A stretch of 64,000 nucleotides of DNA from Desulfobacula sp. (GTDB taxonomy: Bacteria; Desulfobacterota; Desulfobacteria; Desulfobacterales; Desulfobacteraceae). This document shows positions 47,010 to 55,915 of this stretch, one piece after another; within the stretch, counting starts at the first letter, position 1; every line of letters begins with the position of its first letter. Position numbers and translations under genes: made by a program. The notes beneath the pieces were generated by a model. That model had not been told where the DNA came from. It saw only the letters and a program-made list of their open reading frames with translations, and ran no database searches. The stretch spans positions 1-64,000 of the forward strand of contig NZ_JAQYWD010000019.1 of assembly GCF_030145145.1 (NCBI RefSeq). Direction: 5' to 3'.

Positions 47010-47070
47010 ATCTTTCTTACCCTTTTATTAAGTTCTCTTGGGTCAGGGAATGCAATTATTGTCTATTGTC

Positions 47071-47084
47071 TATTGTATACAATA
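47071..47084. promoter_or_regulatory. Candidate operator of the 46338-47009 GntR regulator
   Basis: TATTGTATACAATA is a perfect 14-bp palindrome. Its TTGTATACAA core resembles operators of FCD-type GntR proteins. It lies 62 bp upstream of the regulator's start codon and is preceded by two TATTGTC half-like repeats (GTCTATTGTCTATTGT). Confidence 0.6.
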
Positions 47085-47088
47085 ATTT

Positions 47089-47140
47089 TTTTTTTAATGT
47101 CAACCATAAAATTTTATTTTTATGGTTGACATTAAAAAAA
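47089..47140. repeat. Perfect 23-bp inverted repeat with 6-base spacer
   Basis: Arms 47089-47111 and 47118-47140 are exact reverse complements; their core is AATGTCAACCATAAAA and its complement, flanked by T and A runs. It lies between the end of the 47164-48886 genes and the GntR promoter. Because the T run precedes and the A run follows the stem on both strands, it is not a textbook intrinsic terminator, although it may still stop transcription. Confidence 0.6.
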
Positions 47141-47163
47141 TTCAGGTGTTGAAAATGACTTTG

Positions 47164-47502
47164 CTAAGCGAGTTCCGACTCTATTTCATCAAAGATATCT
47201 TCAATTCTGTACAGAAGTTTGTCGGCCTGGTCGAGATGCCGGTTGGCGATATGGTCTTGAATCTGTTTGTAGGTGTCTTGAAGGGCCTTTTTGTGCAGGA
47301 GAAGCACTTCTCTGATGGGCGTTCCATCAAAACGATACAGTAACAGATCCAATTGTCCCACCAATTCGTAGAGCGAGGGGTTCTGGTCGGCAAAGCTTGA
47401 ATCCTGATGGCTTAAATATCGCACCAGTTTAGGGTAAGTCCCTTCCAGGTCTTTCTCATAATAAGGGCGTACGATAACCGTCAGCTGCATGTGTTTGCTC
47501 AT
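47164..47502 (-). CDS. Hypothetical helical protein
   Basis: A 112-residue, highly charged protein predicted to be mostly helical (LLLYRFDGTPIREVLLLHKKALQDTYKQI, then LDQADKLLYRIEDIFDEIESELA). I do not recognise the family. It has no signal, membrane segment or cysteines. AGGAGATCAACT precedes the ATG. It is the last gene of the aminotransferase/aldehyde ferredoxin oxidoreductase cluster, 43 bp after the aminotransferase, so it may be a cluster-specific accessory protein. Confidence 0.6.
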   Translation of the reverse strand: MSKHMQLTVIVRPYYEKDLEGTYPKLVRYLSHQDSSFADQNPSLYELVGQLDLLLYRFDGTPIREVLLLHKKALQDTYKQIQDHIANRHLDQADKLLYRIEDIFDEIESELA

Positions 47503-47545
47503 AGTTGATCTCCTATTTTATGCGTCTGGTTTCCTTTGGTGTTAT

Positions 47546-48886
47546 TTACATATGGATGATTTTAAACTCACTGTCTTTGGGATGGTCTTCTTTAAAGGTC
47601 TTCAGCCGGTTTTCAAGATCGTCAAACCTGTCTGGTCCTGTCTGGGATACACAGGCCCGCAGGCCTTCGTGCTTATCACTTCCTGTGGTGGTGAGGGAAA
47701 TGGCGCTGATGCCATAATAGAGAAGTTCCTCTACCAGTTCAACACCACTGAACCCGGGATATGAAATAGTGAAATAGAACCCATCTGCAATTTTTTCATC
47801 CTCATCCATGTCATAGACGATCTGAAAGCCATTATCCGTAAACAGTTTTTTCATGACCTTTGCCCGGTCTCCATACACTTTTACACTGTCCACAAAATTA
47901 TAGCCGCCATCATTGACGGCTTTTAAAAGACCGGCCAGTCCCCATTGATTGGAATGGGAAACACCGGAACTCAAGGCATACATGGCACCGAAGATATAGG
48001 CATAACCAAATTTGTTGCTGCCAAAATAGGGTTCAAGGTTGTTTCCTTCCGAGTTGAACAATCGCTCAGGTATGGCTGTCATGCCGATTCTCTGGCCTGC
48101 AAGGGAGAAGGACTTTGAACTTGAGATCAGAAGGATGTAATTATCGGTATATTTGGCAACAGAAGGGATATAGGGTTCCTGCCCCGGTACGGAATAATCT
48201 TTCCTGAAATCCATGCCAAAGTACGCGAGATCTTCCATAACAATGCAGTCATATTCTGTGGCCAACTCACCGATGGTCTGAAGTTCCTGATCGGTAAAGC
48301 AGAACCAGGCCGGATTGTTGGGATTGGAATACATCACAGAGGCAATATCGCCTTTTTCAAGATAGGATTCAAGCTTTGCACGGAGCTTGTCTCCCCTATA
48401 GTCATACACGTCAAAGTGATCATAGGGCACACCGATGACACTGGCTTGGCGTTTGTTGACGGGAAAACCCGGATCCAGAAAGAGGATCTTGTTTTTGCCG
48501 TTTAAACGGCGGGTGGTGCACATCATGGCCATATAGCATCCCTGCATGGAGCCGACCGTGGGGAAACAGGATTCAGGGCCAATGGCCACATCAATAAAAT
48601 TTTTAACAAACCTGGAGATCTCAAACTTTAATTCCGGGATGCCGTCAAAGGGTGGATACTTGGAACCCACTCCTTTTTTCAATGCATCAATTTCAGCATC
48701 AATGGCTATCCGGGGGGGATCCAGCCCCGGCACCCCCATCTCCATACGGATGTATGTTTCATTGGCCGCCGCTTCAATATTGTTCACCAAACGGTTGAGC
48801 TCCCGGATGGAGGCAAGGCCAACGGACGTTAACCCCATTTTTTCTATTTCCCGTTTAATAATAATTGAATCAATAGGTGTGGTCAT
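47546..48886 (-). CDS. PLP-dependent aminotransferase, class I/II
   Basis: A 446-residue fold-type I aminotransferase. The PLP-binding Lys is in LISSSKSFSLAGQRIGM (near residue 260). NPNNPAWF holds the cofactor-contacting Asn, MEDLAYFGMDF the cofactor Asp/Tyr, and the C-terminal carboxylate-binding Arg lies near GLRACVSQTG. It converts an amino acid to its 2-oxo acid. With a ferredoxin-dependent 2-oxoacid oxidoreductase and an aldehyde oxidoreductase in the same run of genes, it probably starts an oxidative amino-acid pathway. The substrate is not visible; GGAG is near the ATG. Confidence 0.88.
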   Translation of the reverse strand: MTTPIDSIIIKREIEKMGLTSVGLASIRELNRLVNNIEAAANETYIRMEMGVPGLDPPRIAIDAEIDALKKGVGSKYPPFDGIPELKFEISRFVKNFIDVAIGPESCFPTVGSMQGCYMAMMCTTRRLNGKNKILFLDPGFPVNKRQASVIGVPYDHFDVYDYRGDKLRAKLESYLEKGDIASVMYSNPNNPAWFCFTDQELQTIGELATEYDCIVMEDLAYFGMDFRKDYSVPGQEPYIPSVAKYTDNYILLISSSKSFSLAGQRIGMTAIPERLFNSEGNNLEPYFGSNKFGYAYIFGAMYALSSGVSHSNQWGLAGLLKAVNDGGYNFVDSVKVYGDRAKVMKKLFTDNGFQIVYDMDEDEKIADGFYFTISYPGFSGVELVEELLYYGISAISLTTTGSDKHEGLRACVSQTGPDRFDDLENRLKTFKEDHPKDSEFKIIHM

Positions 48887-48945
48887 GTGTTTCTCCTAAA
48901 TAATCATTAAAAATAATCAATACTATTAAACCCGGCATTCTTTTT

Positions 48946-49176
48946 TTACCCTCCGGATATCTCTGGGAACAATACCAGTGTATCTCCCTCATTAAAACAA
49001 GATGTTTTGTCAATGCGCCGCCCATTGACTAAAAATACATACCCTTTTTCTGGTATGGAGAATAACCTGAGGATATCTTTAAGAGACGCTCCTGACTCAA
49101 TAATCAACTCGAATTGAGTCGTATCGCCAGGAGCATACTTTTTCATAGCCCCATATAATTTTATATTGATATGCAT
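48946..49176 (-). CDS. MoaD/ThiS-like sulfur carrier protein
   Basis: A 76-residue beta-grasp protein ending in Gly-Gly (FPEISGG), the C-terminus that is adenylated and thiocarboxylated for sulfur transfer. LYGAMKKYAPGD near the start and FLVNGRRIDKTSCFNEGDTLVLFP are typical. It starts 15 bp after the aldehyde ferredoxin oxidoreductase gene, a common pairing, and probably supplies sulfur for the dithiolene of that enzyme's tungstopterin. Confidence 0.87.
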   Translation of the reverse strand: MHINIKLYGAMKKYAPGDTTQFELIIESGASLKDILRLFSIPEKGYVFLVNGRRIDKTSCFNEGDTLVLFPEISGG

Positions 49177-49190
49177 GGTGGATTTTATAG

Positions 49191-51020
49191 TTACAGCAGC
49201 CCAAGTTGATCAAGCAGAGCGTTCCTGGGAACCCCATTCTGGGTCCATCCCCGGACCTGATAATAGTCATCAAGCATATTGTCCAGATGGCATACACAGC
49301 CTTTGGCAGGGCCTGTTGGTGCAGGTGTTTGTGTTAATCGATCGGGCAGGCTGTCGTCCTTTCGTGTGAAGCCCGCTTTTGTCAGAAAAAGACGTTCGGC
49401 ATTGATAATCCGTTCACCGGCCTGCATCAGTTCTTCCAGCGTGTAGTCGGCTCCGGTGGCGGCATTCAGGTACTCTAATATGCCCGTTGGCGCCACCCCA
49501 AGGTCTTTGGCTGCCAGATTCCGGACGGCAAAGAAAATGCACAGTCCTGCTGAATCAATGATGGCGGACAGATCCTGGAACGCCTTGGTGACCTTTGCCT
49601 TTCCTTCCCACTGGTGGGGGTCCATGGGCTTGGGCACGCTGAACAGCTCAAAATAGGCTGGATCGCCGCGCATGTGGGAGCCGCCAATGGGCGAGGTGGC
49701 ATAGGCCAGTCCCATGGCCTGGGATCCGCGGGGTTCATATCCGGGGAATTCCTGTTTTTTGGAAACCGGTGCCAGTTCCGGATGACCGTATCGGTCGGCG
49801 AGCCGATAGCTGCCTTCGGCCAGTTGATCACCAAACCCTTCCCGGTTGCCGGTCATTCTTGTCAACTCCACCAAAGCCTCGGCATCGCCCCAGTTGAGCG
49901 AACGGCCCACCTGGTCTTCCGGCAGATAGCCGCGCTCCACCAATTCCATGGCACAGGCAATGGTGGCGCCCATGGTGATGGTGTCCATTCCCAGTTCATT
50001 GCAGATGTAGTTGGCCTTGGTAATGGCGGCCAGATCATCGATCATGCAGTTGGATCCCATGGCATAAACGGTTTCGTACTCCGGTCCTTCGCCCTCTCCG
50101 GCAAAGCGGGGATCGTCTACTTTGGTCAGGCGGCCGCAGCCGATGGGGCACCCGTAACAGGCCGAGTTTTTCTTCAAAAACCGTTTGGTTAACTGCCCGC
50201 CATCAATTTTTTCCCAGCCGTCAAAGGTTCCCTGCTGCCAGTTTTTAGTCGGCAATACGCCAAAGTTCTGGGTGGCTGTGACCACACCGGCAGTCCCGTT
50301 AACCGTCAGGCCCAGGGGAGTGTCCCTGGTGTCGTCCTTGAAAGTATCCAGGATTTTTTTGTTGAACGCCTTGAACCGGTCACTGTCCGCCAGGGGAATC
50401 CGGCCTTTGCCTCTGACAACAACCGCCTTCAGGTTCTTGCTGCCCATCACTGCCCCCACACCGGACCTTCCGGCTGCCCGGTGTTTGTCATTCATGATGG
50501 AGGCAAACAATACCTGTTTTTCTCCTGCAGGGCCGATGCAGGCCACTTTTGCTTTTGAGTGGGTCTCAGTTAAAAGCAAATCAGTTGTCTGATGGGTGTC
50601 TTTGCCCCACAAATGGTCTGCGGGACGAAGCTCAGCCTTTCCCTGATCAATCCACAAATAGACAGGGCTTTTGGATGCGCCCTTAAACATAATGGCATCA
50701 AAGCCCGTTCGTTTGAACTCAGTGGGGAACATTCCCCCGGAATTAGAGCAGGTAACCGCACCGGTCAACGGTGATTTGGTCATGACCATATAACGGGCCC
50801 CAGTGGGCGCTCCAGTTCCGGTGAGGGGACCGGTGGCCATTATCATCGGATTTTCCGGAGAAAAAGCATCCCCATTTGGATCCATCTCCTGGTTTAATAA
50901 ATGGATCCCCAATCCGCGACCGCCGATATAATCTTTGGCCACAGAGGGATCCAGGGCGCACTCAATACATGCTCCGGTTGTTAGATCAACGCGAAGTATT
51001 TTTCCCATCCATCCATACAT
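49191..51020 (-). CDS. aor: Aldehyde:ferredoxin oxidoreductase (tungsten family)
   Basis: A 609-residue AOR-family enzyme that oxidises aldehydes to carboxylates with ferredoxin (or reduces acids in reverse). It opens GKILRVDLTTGA and has the N-terminal GGRGLGIHLL pterin region. Cluster ligands CYGCPIGCG lie near residue 300, with the distal Cys in DSAGLCIFFAV near residue 520. It is cytoplasmic, with no signal. TAGGAGTTTTGCT precedes the ATG. Neighbours (2-oxoacid oxidoreductase upstream, MoaD-like protein and aminotransferase downstream) fit detoxification or oxidation of amino-acid-derived aldehydes. Confidence 0.93.
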   Translation of the reverse strand: MYGWMGKILRVDLTTGACIECALDPSVAKDYIGGRGLGIHLLNQEMDPNGDAFSPENPMIMATGPLTGTGAPTGARYMVMTKSPLTGAVTCSNSGGMFPTEFKRTGFDAIMFKGASKSPVYLWIDQGKAELRPADHLWGKDTHQTTDLLLTETHSKAKVACIGPAGEKQVLFASIMNDKHRAAGRSGVGAVMGSKNLKAVVVRGKGRIPLADSDRFKAFNKKILDTFKDDTRDTPLGLTVNGTAGVVTATQNFGVLPTKNWQQGTFDGWEKIDGGQLTKRFLKKNSACYGCPIGCGRLTKVDDPRFAGEGEGPEYETVYAMGSNCMIDDLAAITKANYICNELGMDTITMGATIACAMELVERGYLPEDQVGRSLNWGDAEALVELTRMTGNREGFGDQLAEGSYRLADRYGHPELAPVSKKQEFPGYEPRGSQAMGLAYATSPIGGSHMRGDPAYFELFSVPKPMDPHQWEGKAKVTKAFQDLSAIIDSAGLCIFFAVRNLAAKDLGVAPTGILEYLNAATGADYTLEELMQAGERIINAERLFLTKAGFTRKDDSLPDRLTQTPAPTGPAKGCVCHLDNMLDDYYQVRGWTQNGVPRNALLDQLGLL

Positions 51021-51096
51021 AGCAAAACTCCTATTTTTGACAATTCTTTTTTATCGATCTTCAAAAGGACATTATAAATCAAGCGATAAGACATCC

Positions 51097-52392
51097 TTAA
51101 TACTGTAAGACCTTGCTGACGGTTTCCATGGCAAGGGTGAAAACTTTTTCATTGAACCGGGAATTGAGGGCAAAGGTCAGCATTTCTTTGTTAATGGCAA
51201 TCTCTTTTTTGGCCAAAACACCCAGGGAGGCCAGGGCCCAGTCCTGTTTTTTGATCTTAAACGCCTTGAAATCAATCTCCTCTACCCAGGCCTGGGTTTC
51301 GGGAATGGCCACGCTTTTTTCCTTGAGCACAAAGGTTGTGGGAGAAAGGGTGCCAAATATTTTTTTTCTGCGGGCCACGCCTTCATCACTTAAGGCCAAA
51401 ACCACTGTGGGGGATTCAATCCCGGGGTAGCCGATTTTCTCGGGAGAGAGAAGGATCTCGGATACGGACTGTCCCCTGAGCACGGTGATATTATAATCAT
51501 TTTTAATGGAGACGTTCATGCCGGCGGATATGCCGGCAGAGCAGACCATTTCCCCTGCAGTGACGATGCGCATGCCGGCAGATCCCAGGATCACGATCTC
51601 CTGGCGCTGGGGATGGGGCAGGTCAAACAGTTTTTCTACCACCAGGGGTTCCGGGAAACGGGTCTTTTCCCGGGCCAGTTTCCGGTACAACTCCCCGTAT
51701 TCCGGCCGCTGGTTTTCTTCAATGACACCACCGGATACCCCTTGTTTTTCGATCATCTGGTCAATGACCGCGGGGGTGAGCTTGTTTCGCTTGGTATAGC
51801 GTCCCGTGCACATGCCAAGGGTTTCCACAACGGAAAACCCTTTGTGTTGAATCGCCTTTACCAGTTCCCCGGCCAGGGCCTTGTCAAGACCGGAACATTT
51901 GGATACATAGGTGGCGCCGGCACTTTTAGCCACGGAACAGATATCAATAGGAATCTCTGCCTGGTTTAAAAATTCCGATCCCACAACAGCATTGCTGGGT
52001 GTGGTGGCAGAGAATTGCCCGCCGGTCATGCCGAAATTAAAATTGTTGAGAATCACCAGGGTGATATCCAGGTTCTTGCGGCAGGCCGCCAGAACGTGTG
52101 CCCCGCCAATGCCAAGCCCGCCATCTCCCATGGTGACAATGACATTCAAGGAGGGGTCGGCCATCTTCAGGCCTGTGGCATAGGTGAGGGCCCGGCCGTG
52201 AACACCGTGGAAGGCATGGACATTGAAAAAGGTGTCAAACAGACCGGAACAGCCGATGTCAGTGACAATAGCAATTTTATCTGCAGCAAGCCCCATGTCC
52301 ATGAAGGCGTTATCAAGGCCGCTGGTGATACGTTCATGGGTACACCCGGGACAGAAAACAGGGGGACGGTTTTTATTTAAGAAACTAGGCAT
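51097..52392 (-). CDS. 2-Oxoacid:ferredoxin oxidoreductase, fused beta (ThDP) and gamma subunits
   Basis: A 431-residue fusion. Residues 1-250 are the ThDP beta subunit: FCPGCTHERI, DIGCSGLFDTFF, and the GDGGLGIGGAHVLAACRKNLDITLVILNN ThDP/Mg signature. Residues about 265-430 are the gamma domain, beginning QEIVILGSAGMRIVTAGEMV. No ferredoxin-like delta motif is present, so an external ferredoxin or another polypeptide must carry electrons. ATG 52392 is preferred over TTG 52398 because GGAGG is 9 bases upstream. It overlaps the alpha gene by 8 bp. Confidence 0.88.
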   Translation of the reverse strand: MPSFLNKNRPPVFCPGCTHERITSGLDNAFMDMGLAADKIAIVTDIGCSGLFDTFFNVHAFHGVHGRALTYATGLKMADPSLNVIVTMGDGGLGIGGAHVLAACRKNLDITLVILNNFNFGMTGGQFSATTPSNAVVGSEFLNQAEIPIDICSVAKSAGATYVSKCSGLDKALAGELVKAIQHKGFSVVETLGMCTGRYTKRNKLTPAVIDQMIEKQGVSGGVIEENQRPEYGELYRKLAREKTRFPEPLVVEKLFDLPHPQRQEIVILGSAGMRIVTAGEMVCSAGISAGMNVSIKNDYNITVLRGQSVSEILLSPEKIGYPGIESPTVVLALSDEGVARRKKIFGTLSPTTFVLKEKSVAIPETQAWVEEIDFKAFKIKKQDWALASLGVLAKKEIAINKEMLTFALNSRFNEKVFTLAMETVSKVLQY

Positions 52393-53500
52393 TGTCAATA
52401 ACCTCCATTATCTTGGCCGGCGAAATCAACACGCCATTCATCTGGCCGTAAAAATCAATCTGTTTGCCGGCAAGGACCCGGCGGATTTCGTTCACATACT
52501 GGCCCAGGTTCATTTCTATGACCACAATGCGCTTGAAATTTTTGGCCTTATCAATGAGCACCTGTTCAGACACCGGCCACAGGGTTTTTAATGACAGATG
52601 GGAAACCGGTTTCCCTTCCTGTCCCAGGATGTTTGCCGCGTCCTCAACCGCCCTGGACGTGATACCGTAGCTGATCACCAGAGTATCGGTATTGGGAATG
52701 ATCTTCTCCTCGTAGAGGCTGATCCGTTCCCTTGCAGCATGGAGTTTGGTTCTCAGGCGCTGTTGGTTGGCGGCAATGACGTCCGGGTCAATGGTGATGT
52801 ATCCGTCAGGGCCGTGGGTGGAGGAGGTCTGCCTGACCAACGTTTTACCGCCAATGGGCAGAAAGTCCGGGGCCTTGTCCGGGGCGGCTTCAAAGGGAAT
52901 ATAATTGTCGCCCGAGTAAAGGTTTCTTTCAACCAGGGGGGGCAGGTCAAGGTCATCCATATCAAAGCTCTCCTTGGTCATTCCGATTTCCTTGTTGGAG
53001 GCAATAAAGACCGGGCACCTGAATTCCTCTGCATAATTGAAGGCATGGACCGTGAGTTCATAGCAGTCCTGGGCATCCTTGGGCGCCAGGACAATCACGG
53101 GTACGCCGCTGGTGCTGCCCCATCGCAGAAATTGAATATCCGAGTCCGCGCCCCGGGTGGCAGATCCCGTGGACGGCCCCAGGCGCTGGACATCTGCAAT
53201 GACCAGGGGAATTTCACTTCCGATGGCAAAGGACACCTGCTCGCTGTAAAGGCTGATTCCGGGTCCGGATGTGGCGGTTAATGCTTTTTTGCCGGCCATG
53301 GATGCGCCCAGGCAATACCCCATGGAGGCGATTTCATCCTCCCCCTGGAGGCAGATGCCGTCCTTTGGGGGCAGCATCTTGAGCATGTTGTTGAATATGG
53401 TGGTGGCCGGTGTGATGGGGTAGCCTGCAAAAAAATTGCAGCCTGCGGCTATGGCACCCCTGGCAACGGCTTCATTGCCTTCCATAAATACTAACGTCAT
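52385..53500 (-). CDS. 2-Oxoacid:ferredoxin oxidoreductase alpha subunit (KorA-like)
   Basis: A 371-residue alpha subunit. FMEGNEAVARGAIAAGCNFFAGYPITPAT at the start is the KorA/PorA signature, followed by GEDEIASMGYCLGASMAGKKALTATSGPG. With the beta-gamma protein it decarboxylates a 2-oxo acid to an acyl-CoA, reducing ferredoxin. Start placed at ATG 53500, eight bases after AAGGA; the ATG at 53509 abuts the same ribosome site. It is the first gene of the oxidoreductase pair. Substrate is unknown; 2-oxoglutarate or a branched or aryl 2-oxo acid is possible. Confidence 0.88.
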   Translation of the reverse strand: MTLVFMEGNEAVARGAIAAGCNFFAGYPITPATTIFNNMLKMLPPKDGICLQGEDEIASMGYCLGASMAGKKALTATSGPGISLYSEQVSFAIGSEIPLVIADVQRLGPSTGSATRGADSDIQFLRWGSTSGVPVIVLAPKDAQDCYELTVHAFNYAEEFRCPVFIASNKEIGMTKESFDMDDLDLPPLVERNLYSGDNYIPFEAAPDKAPDFLPIGGKTLVRQTSSTHGPDGYITIDPDVIAANQQRLRTKLHAARERISLYEEKIIPNTDTLVISYGITSRAVEDAANILGQEGKPVSHLSLKTLWPVSEQVLIDKAKNFKRIVVIEMNLGQYVNEIRRVLAGKQIDFYGQMNGVLISPAKIMEVIDNA

Positions 53501-53604
53501 TTTATTCATCCTTTATTCATATGATTATCATGTATTTTCTCGTGTGATCACTCATCAAATGTTCCCGATGAGTTATGGTTTCACCATTTTCAACCCCTTA
53601 ACCG

Positions 53605-54312
53605 TTATGTATATATTAATGTTGAATGTGCCGTATTGATCATCGTGATCACATCAAATATCGGTACTCCCCCCGTTGCAGCATGAATAATTTTGGCATA
53701 GGGCGGCATATTGGTGCATTCTAACACAATCGCTCCGATATCAGGATGTGAAGTTATTAGCTTGAGGGCGGTCGTCCTCATCTCCTGTTGGCACTTTTCA
53801 CGGTCTAGTGTCGGCTTGCCTTTGATAAAAACAGACGAAAATTCCTCTGCTGTTTCCATGCCGATAATCGCCAAAGGGTAGTGCTCAATCCCGACGGCGG
53901 CAAGGTGTTGTTGCGTCAGTGACGTTTTTCGGGCCGTGATGATGCCGACCTTCTGATCTTTTTTGATAATGGATTGGGCCAGATGAACCTGGAGCAGGCT
54001 GGATGAAAAAACGGGAACATTCAATGCCTGGGTCAGTTCTTTGTGAAACAGGGCCATAAATCCGCAGGAGGTGGCAAGGGCGTAAGCACCCTCCCTGATC
54101 AGGGACCGGCCGGCCTCGATAAATGGCTGGATCAGGGTTTTGTCTGCCTGGATGACCAACCGTTCCGGAGATGCCCCGTTGACAACCTTGTACCGCACCG
54201 GAAAGCGAAATGTGGCCGGGTTGCCAATATCCCCCTTGATGCGGGGGAAGATGGTGTCGAGCATGATGATGCCCATAAACGGGGTGGTGGGTCGGTTGTT
54301 TAGCAAATCCAT
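53605..54312 (-). CDS. Aspartate/glutamate racemase superfamily protein
   Basis: A 235-residue protein of the Asp/Glu/hydantoin racemase superfamily. Two candidate catalytic cysteines are visible, ALATSCGFMALF near residue 81 and VLECTNMPP near residue 196, in the expected positions for a two-base mechanism. It could racemise an amino acid or act on a maleate- or arylmalonate-like acid. AAAGGGTG lies about 8 bases before the ATG. A MITE-like element lies just upstream (54345-54487), between this gene and the FAD oxidoreductase. Confidence 0.8.
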   Translation of the reverse strand: MDLLNNRPTTPFMGIIMLDTIFPRIKGDIGNPATFRFPVRYKVVNGASPERLVIQADKTLIQPFIEAGRSLIREGAYALATSCGFMALFHKELTQALNVPVFSSSLLQVHLAQSIIKKDQKVGIITARKTSLTQQHLAAVGIEHYPLAIIGMETAEEFSSVFIKGKPTLDREKCQQEMRTTALKLITSHPDIGAIVLECTNMPPYAKIIHAATGGVPIFDVITMINTAHSTLIYT

Positions 54313-54344
54313 TATATATACACCCTTTCAATATGTGTTATGAC

Positions 54345-54487
54345 CTCAACTTTCGGACTTTAGCTTTAATCGACGGGGTCAGGCTTTTTTTATTGTGCTT
54401 TTTATCACTATTTCATAACCAGATGGGTAAAAAGTGCCATAAAGAAAGCCTGACCCCATGTAAAAGTGGTCAACCCCGAAAGTTGAG
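54345..54487 (+). mobile_element. MITE-like element, copy 2, with 7-bp target-site duplication
   Basis: 143 bp bounded by 12-bp terminal inverted repeats CTCAACTTTCGG (54345-54356) and CCGAAAGTTGAG (54476-54487). Both ends are flanked directly by TTATGAC (54338-54344 and 54488-54494), a perfect 7-bp duplication. Internal inverted repeats are GGGGTCAGGC (54375-54384) and GCCTGACCCC (54448-54457). No ORF of transposase size is present. The right duplication contains the stop codon of the FAD oxidoreductase gene, so insertion occurred exactly at the gene's 3' end. Confidence 0.82.
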
Positions 54488-55915
54488 TTATGACGTTAAA
54501 AAGGCCTTGATATCCACCGTTTTCACCGGTACCCGGGACAAAGAACAACCCACGTGCCCCGGACTTTTTTGTGTCAATGCCGTAATAATATCAAAAATCA
54601 CAGGTCCGCAGATCCGTCCCTGGCACCGACCCATACCGCACCGGGTCGCCTTTTTCAAACTACCCACTGTAGCAAATCCCTGTTGAATGCTCTTTTTAAT
54701 GGTTCCCATGGTGATCTCTTCACACCGACAGATCATGGTGTCATCCGGGATGGCGGCATAGGCGGATGACGGGACCTGGCACAGTTGATTTAAAAAAGAC
54801 GCATACGCTTTCTGCTGACGGTCAAGAGAAACGAGGGTGTGAATGTCTTTTTGAAATTTTATTTTCCGATTTCCAGGAGTTGTTTTACCCAATCTTTTCA
54901 GGATGGTCATGGCAGCTAGTTTTCCCTGGATAAAGGATTTTTTAGCCCCGGCAATGCCCGTAATTTCACCGGCCGCATACACGGACCGGCAAGAAGATTC
55001 AAGTGTTTCATCCACCTTTACCATCCAGCCACCCCTATCTTTCTGGTACTCAAGATCACATCCTGCCTGGACCGGCAACTCGATATTGGGGACAAATCCA
55101 TACCCAATTGTTAAGGCGCCGGCCAGATAATCGGTTTCTGTGCCCGGGATCACCTTCCCTTCGGGAGTGGTTTTTGCAACAATCGCGGATTCAAATCCAT
55201 CCCTGCCCCTGGCTTCGATCATCCTGACGCTTTGACGCATGGGAACACGGTTCAGGGCCATCCGGGCGGTGTAAATGGCACCTTCCATCAGCTTGGGCCA
55301 GTGATGGCTGATAAGGGGAAGAAACCTCAATTTTTTAATCATTGGGTTTTCATCCAGGAGCGCTGTGACCTTACCCTGGTTGCCAAGAATTTCTGATGCC
55401 AGGACCATCATAAGGGGACTTGTCCCCGCAATCAGGGTATGACGAGCCGGCAGAACACCATGACTTTTCATCAGGATCTGGGCAGATCCCAGGGACATGA
55501 CACCCGGCAGGGTCCAGCCTTTAAACGGCAGGTATCTTTCCCGGGCCCCCGTGGCAAGGATGAGGTGCTCGGCCCGGACCTCAAGAAATTCAGCCGATCC
55601 TTTTTCCCCTTTTTCAATATGGACCCAAAGCCGTCTGTCTTTGAAAATACCCAAAACTTGTGCCTGAAAAAGCCAGTCGATGCTCTGGATTTTATTTATT
55701 TTTCGAACCAGATTAAACCCCTTTGACTTCATGCGATCAGGATCGAATTTTGGAAAACAAGCGGATGTTGGCCGCGTCTTCCTAAGCAGCTGTCCTCCGG
55801 TATGGACATTCTCATCAATGATCAATATATCAAGGCCTTGATTGGCAAGGGTCTCGGCTGCTGAAAGTCCGGCAACGCCTGACCCTACAATGATAACATG
55901 GTATTGGGCCTTCAT
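54488..55915 (-). CDS. FAD/NAD(P)-dependent oxidoreductase, HcnB/opine-oxidase-A-like
   Basis: A 475-residue flavoprotein. N-terminal FAD motif VIIVGSGVAGLSAAETLANQG, second dinucleotide region around residue 165-200 (HTLIAGTSPLMMVLASEILG), and VYAAGEITGIAGA near residue 320. The C-terminus carries a BFD-type [2Fe-2S] domain: CRCEEI near residue 400 and CGMGRCQGRIC near 435. It belongs with the next two genes as the A/B/C subunits of an amine- or imine-oxidising complex (opine oxidase, hydroxyproline dehydrogenase or HCN-synthase type). It overlaps the small Fe-S gene by 4 bp. Confidence 0.88.
   Translation of the reverse strand: MKAQYHVIIVGSGVAGLSAAETLANQGLDILIIDENVHTGGQLLRKTRPTSACFPKFDPDRMKSKGFNLVRKINKIQSIDWLFQAQVLGIFKDRRLWVHIEKGEKGSAEFLEVRAEHLILATGARERYLPFKGWTLPGVMSLGSAQILMKSHGVLPARHTLIAGTSPLMMVLASEILGNQGKVTALLDENPMIKKLRFLPLISHHWPKLMEGAIYTARMALNRVPMRQSVRMIEARGRDGFESAIVAKTTPEGKVIPGTETDYLAGALTIGYGFVPNIELPVQAGCDLEYQKDRGGWMVKVDETLESSCRSVYAAGEITGIAGAKKSFIQGKLAAMTILKRLGKTTPGNRKIKFQKDIHTLVSLDRQQKAYASFLNQLCQVPSSAYAAIPDDTMICRCEEITMGTIKKSIQQGFATVGSLKKATRCGMGRCQGRICGPVIFDIITALTQKSPGHVGCSLSRVPVKTVDIKAFLTS

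Noticed and set aside
47089-47140. Standard intrinsic terminator
   Set aside because: On both strands the T tract precedes the stem and an A tract follows it, the reverse of the required order.
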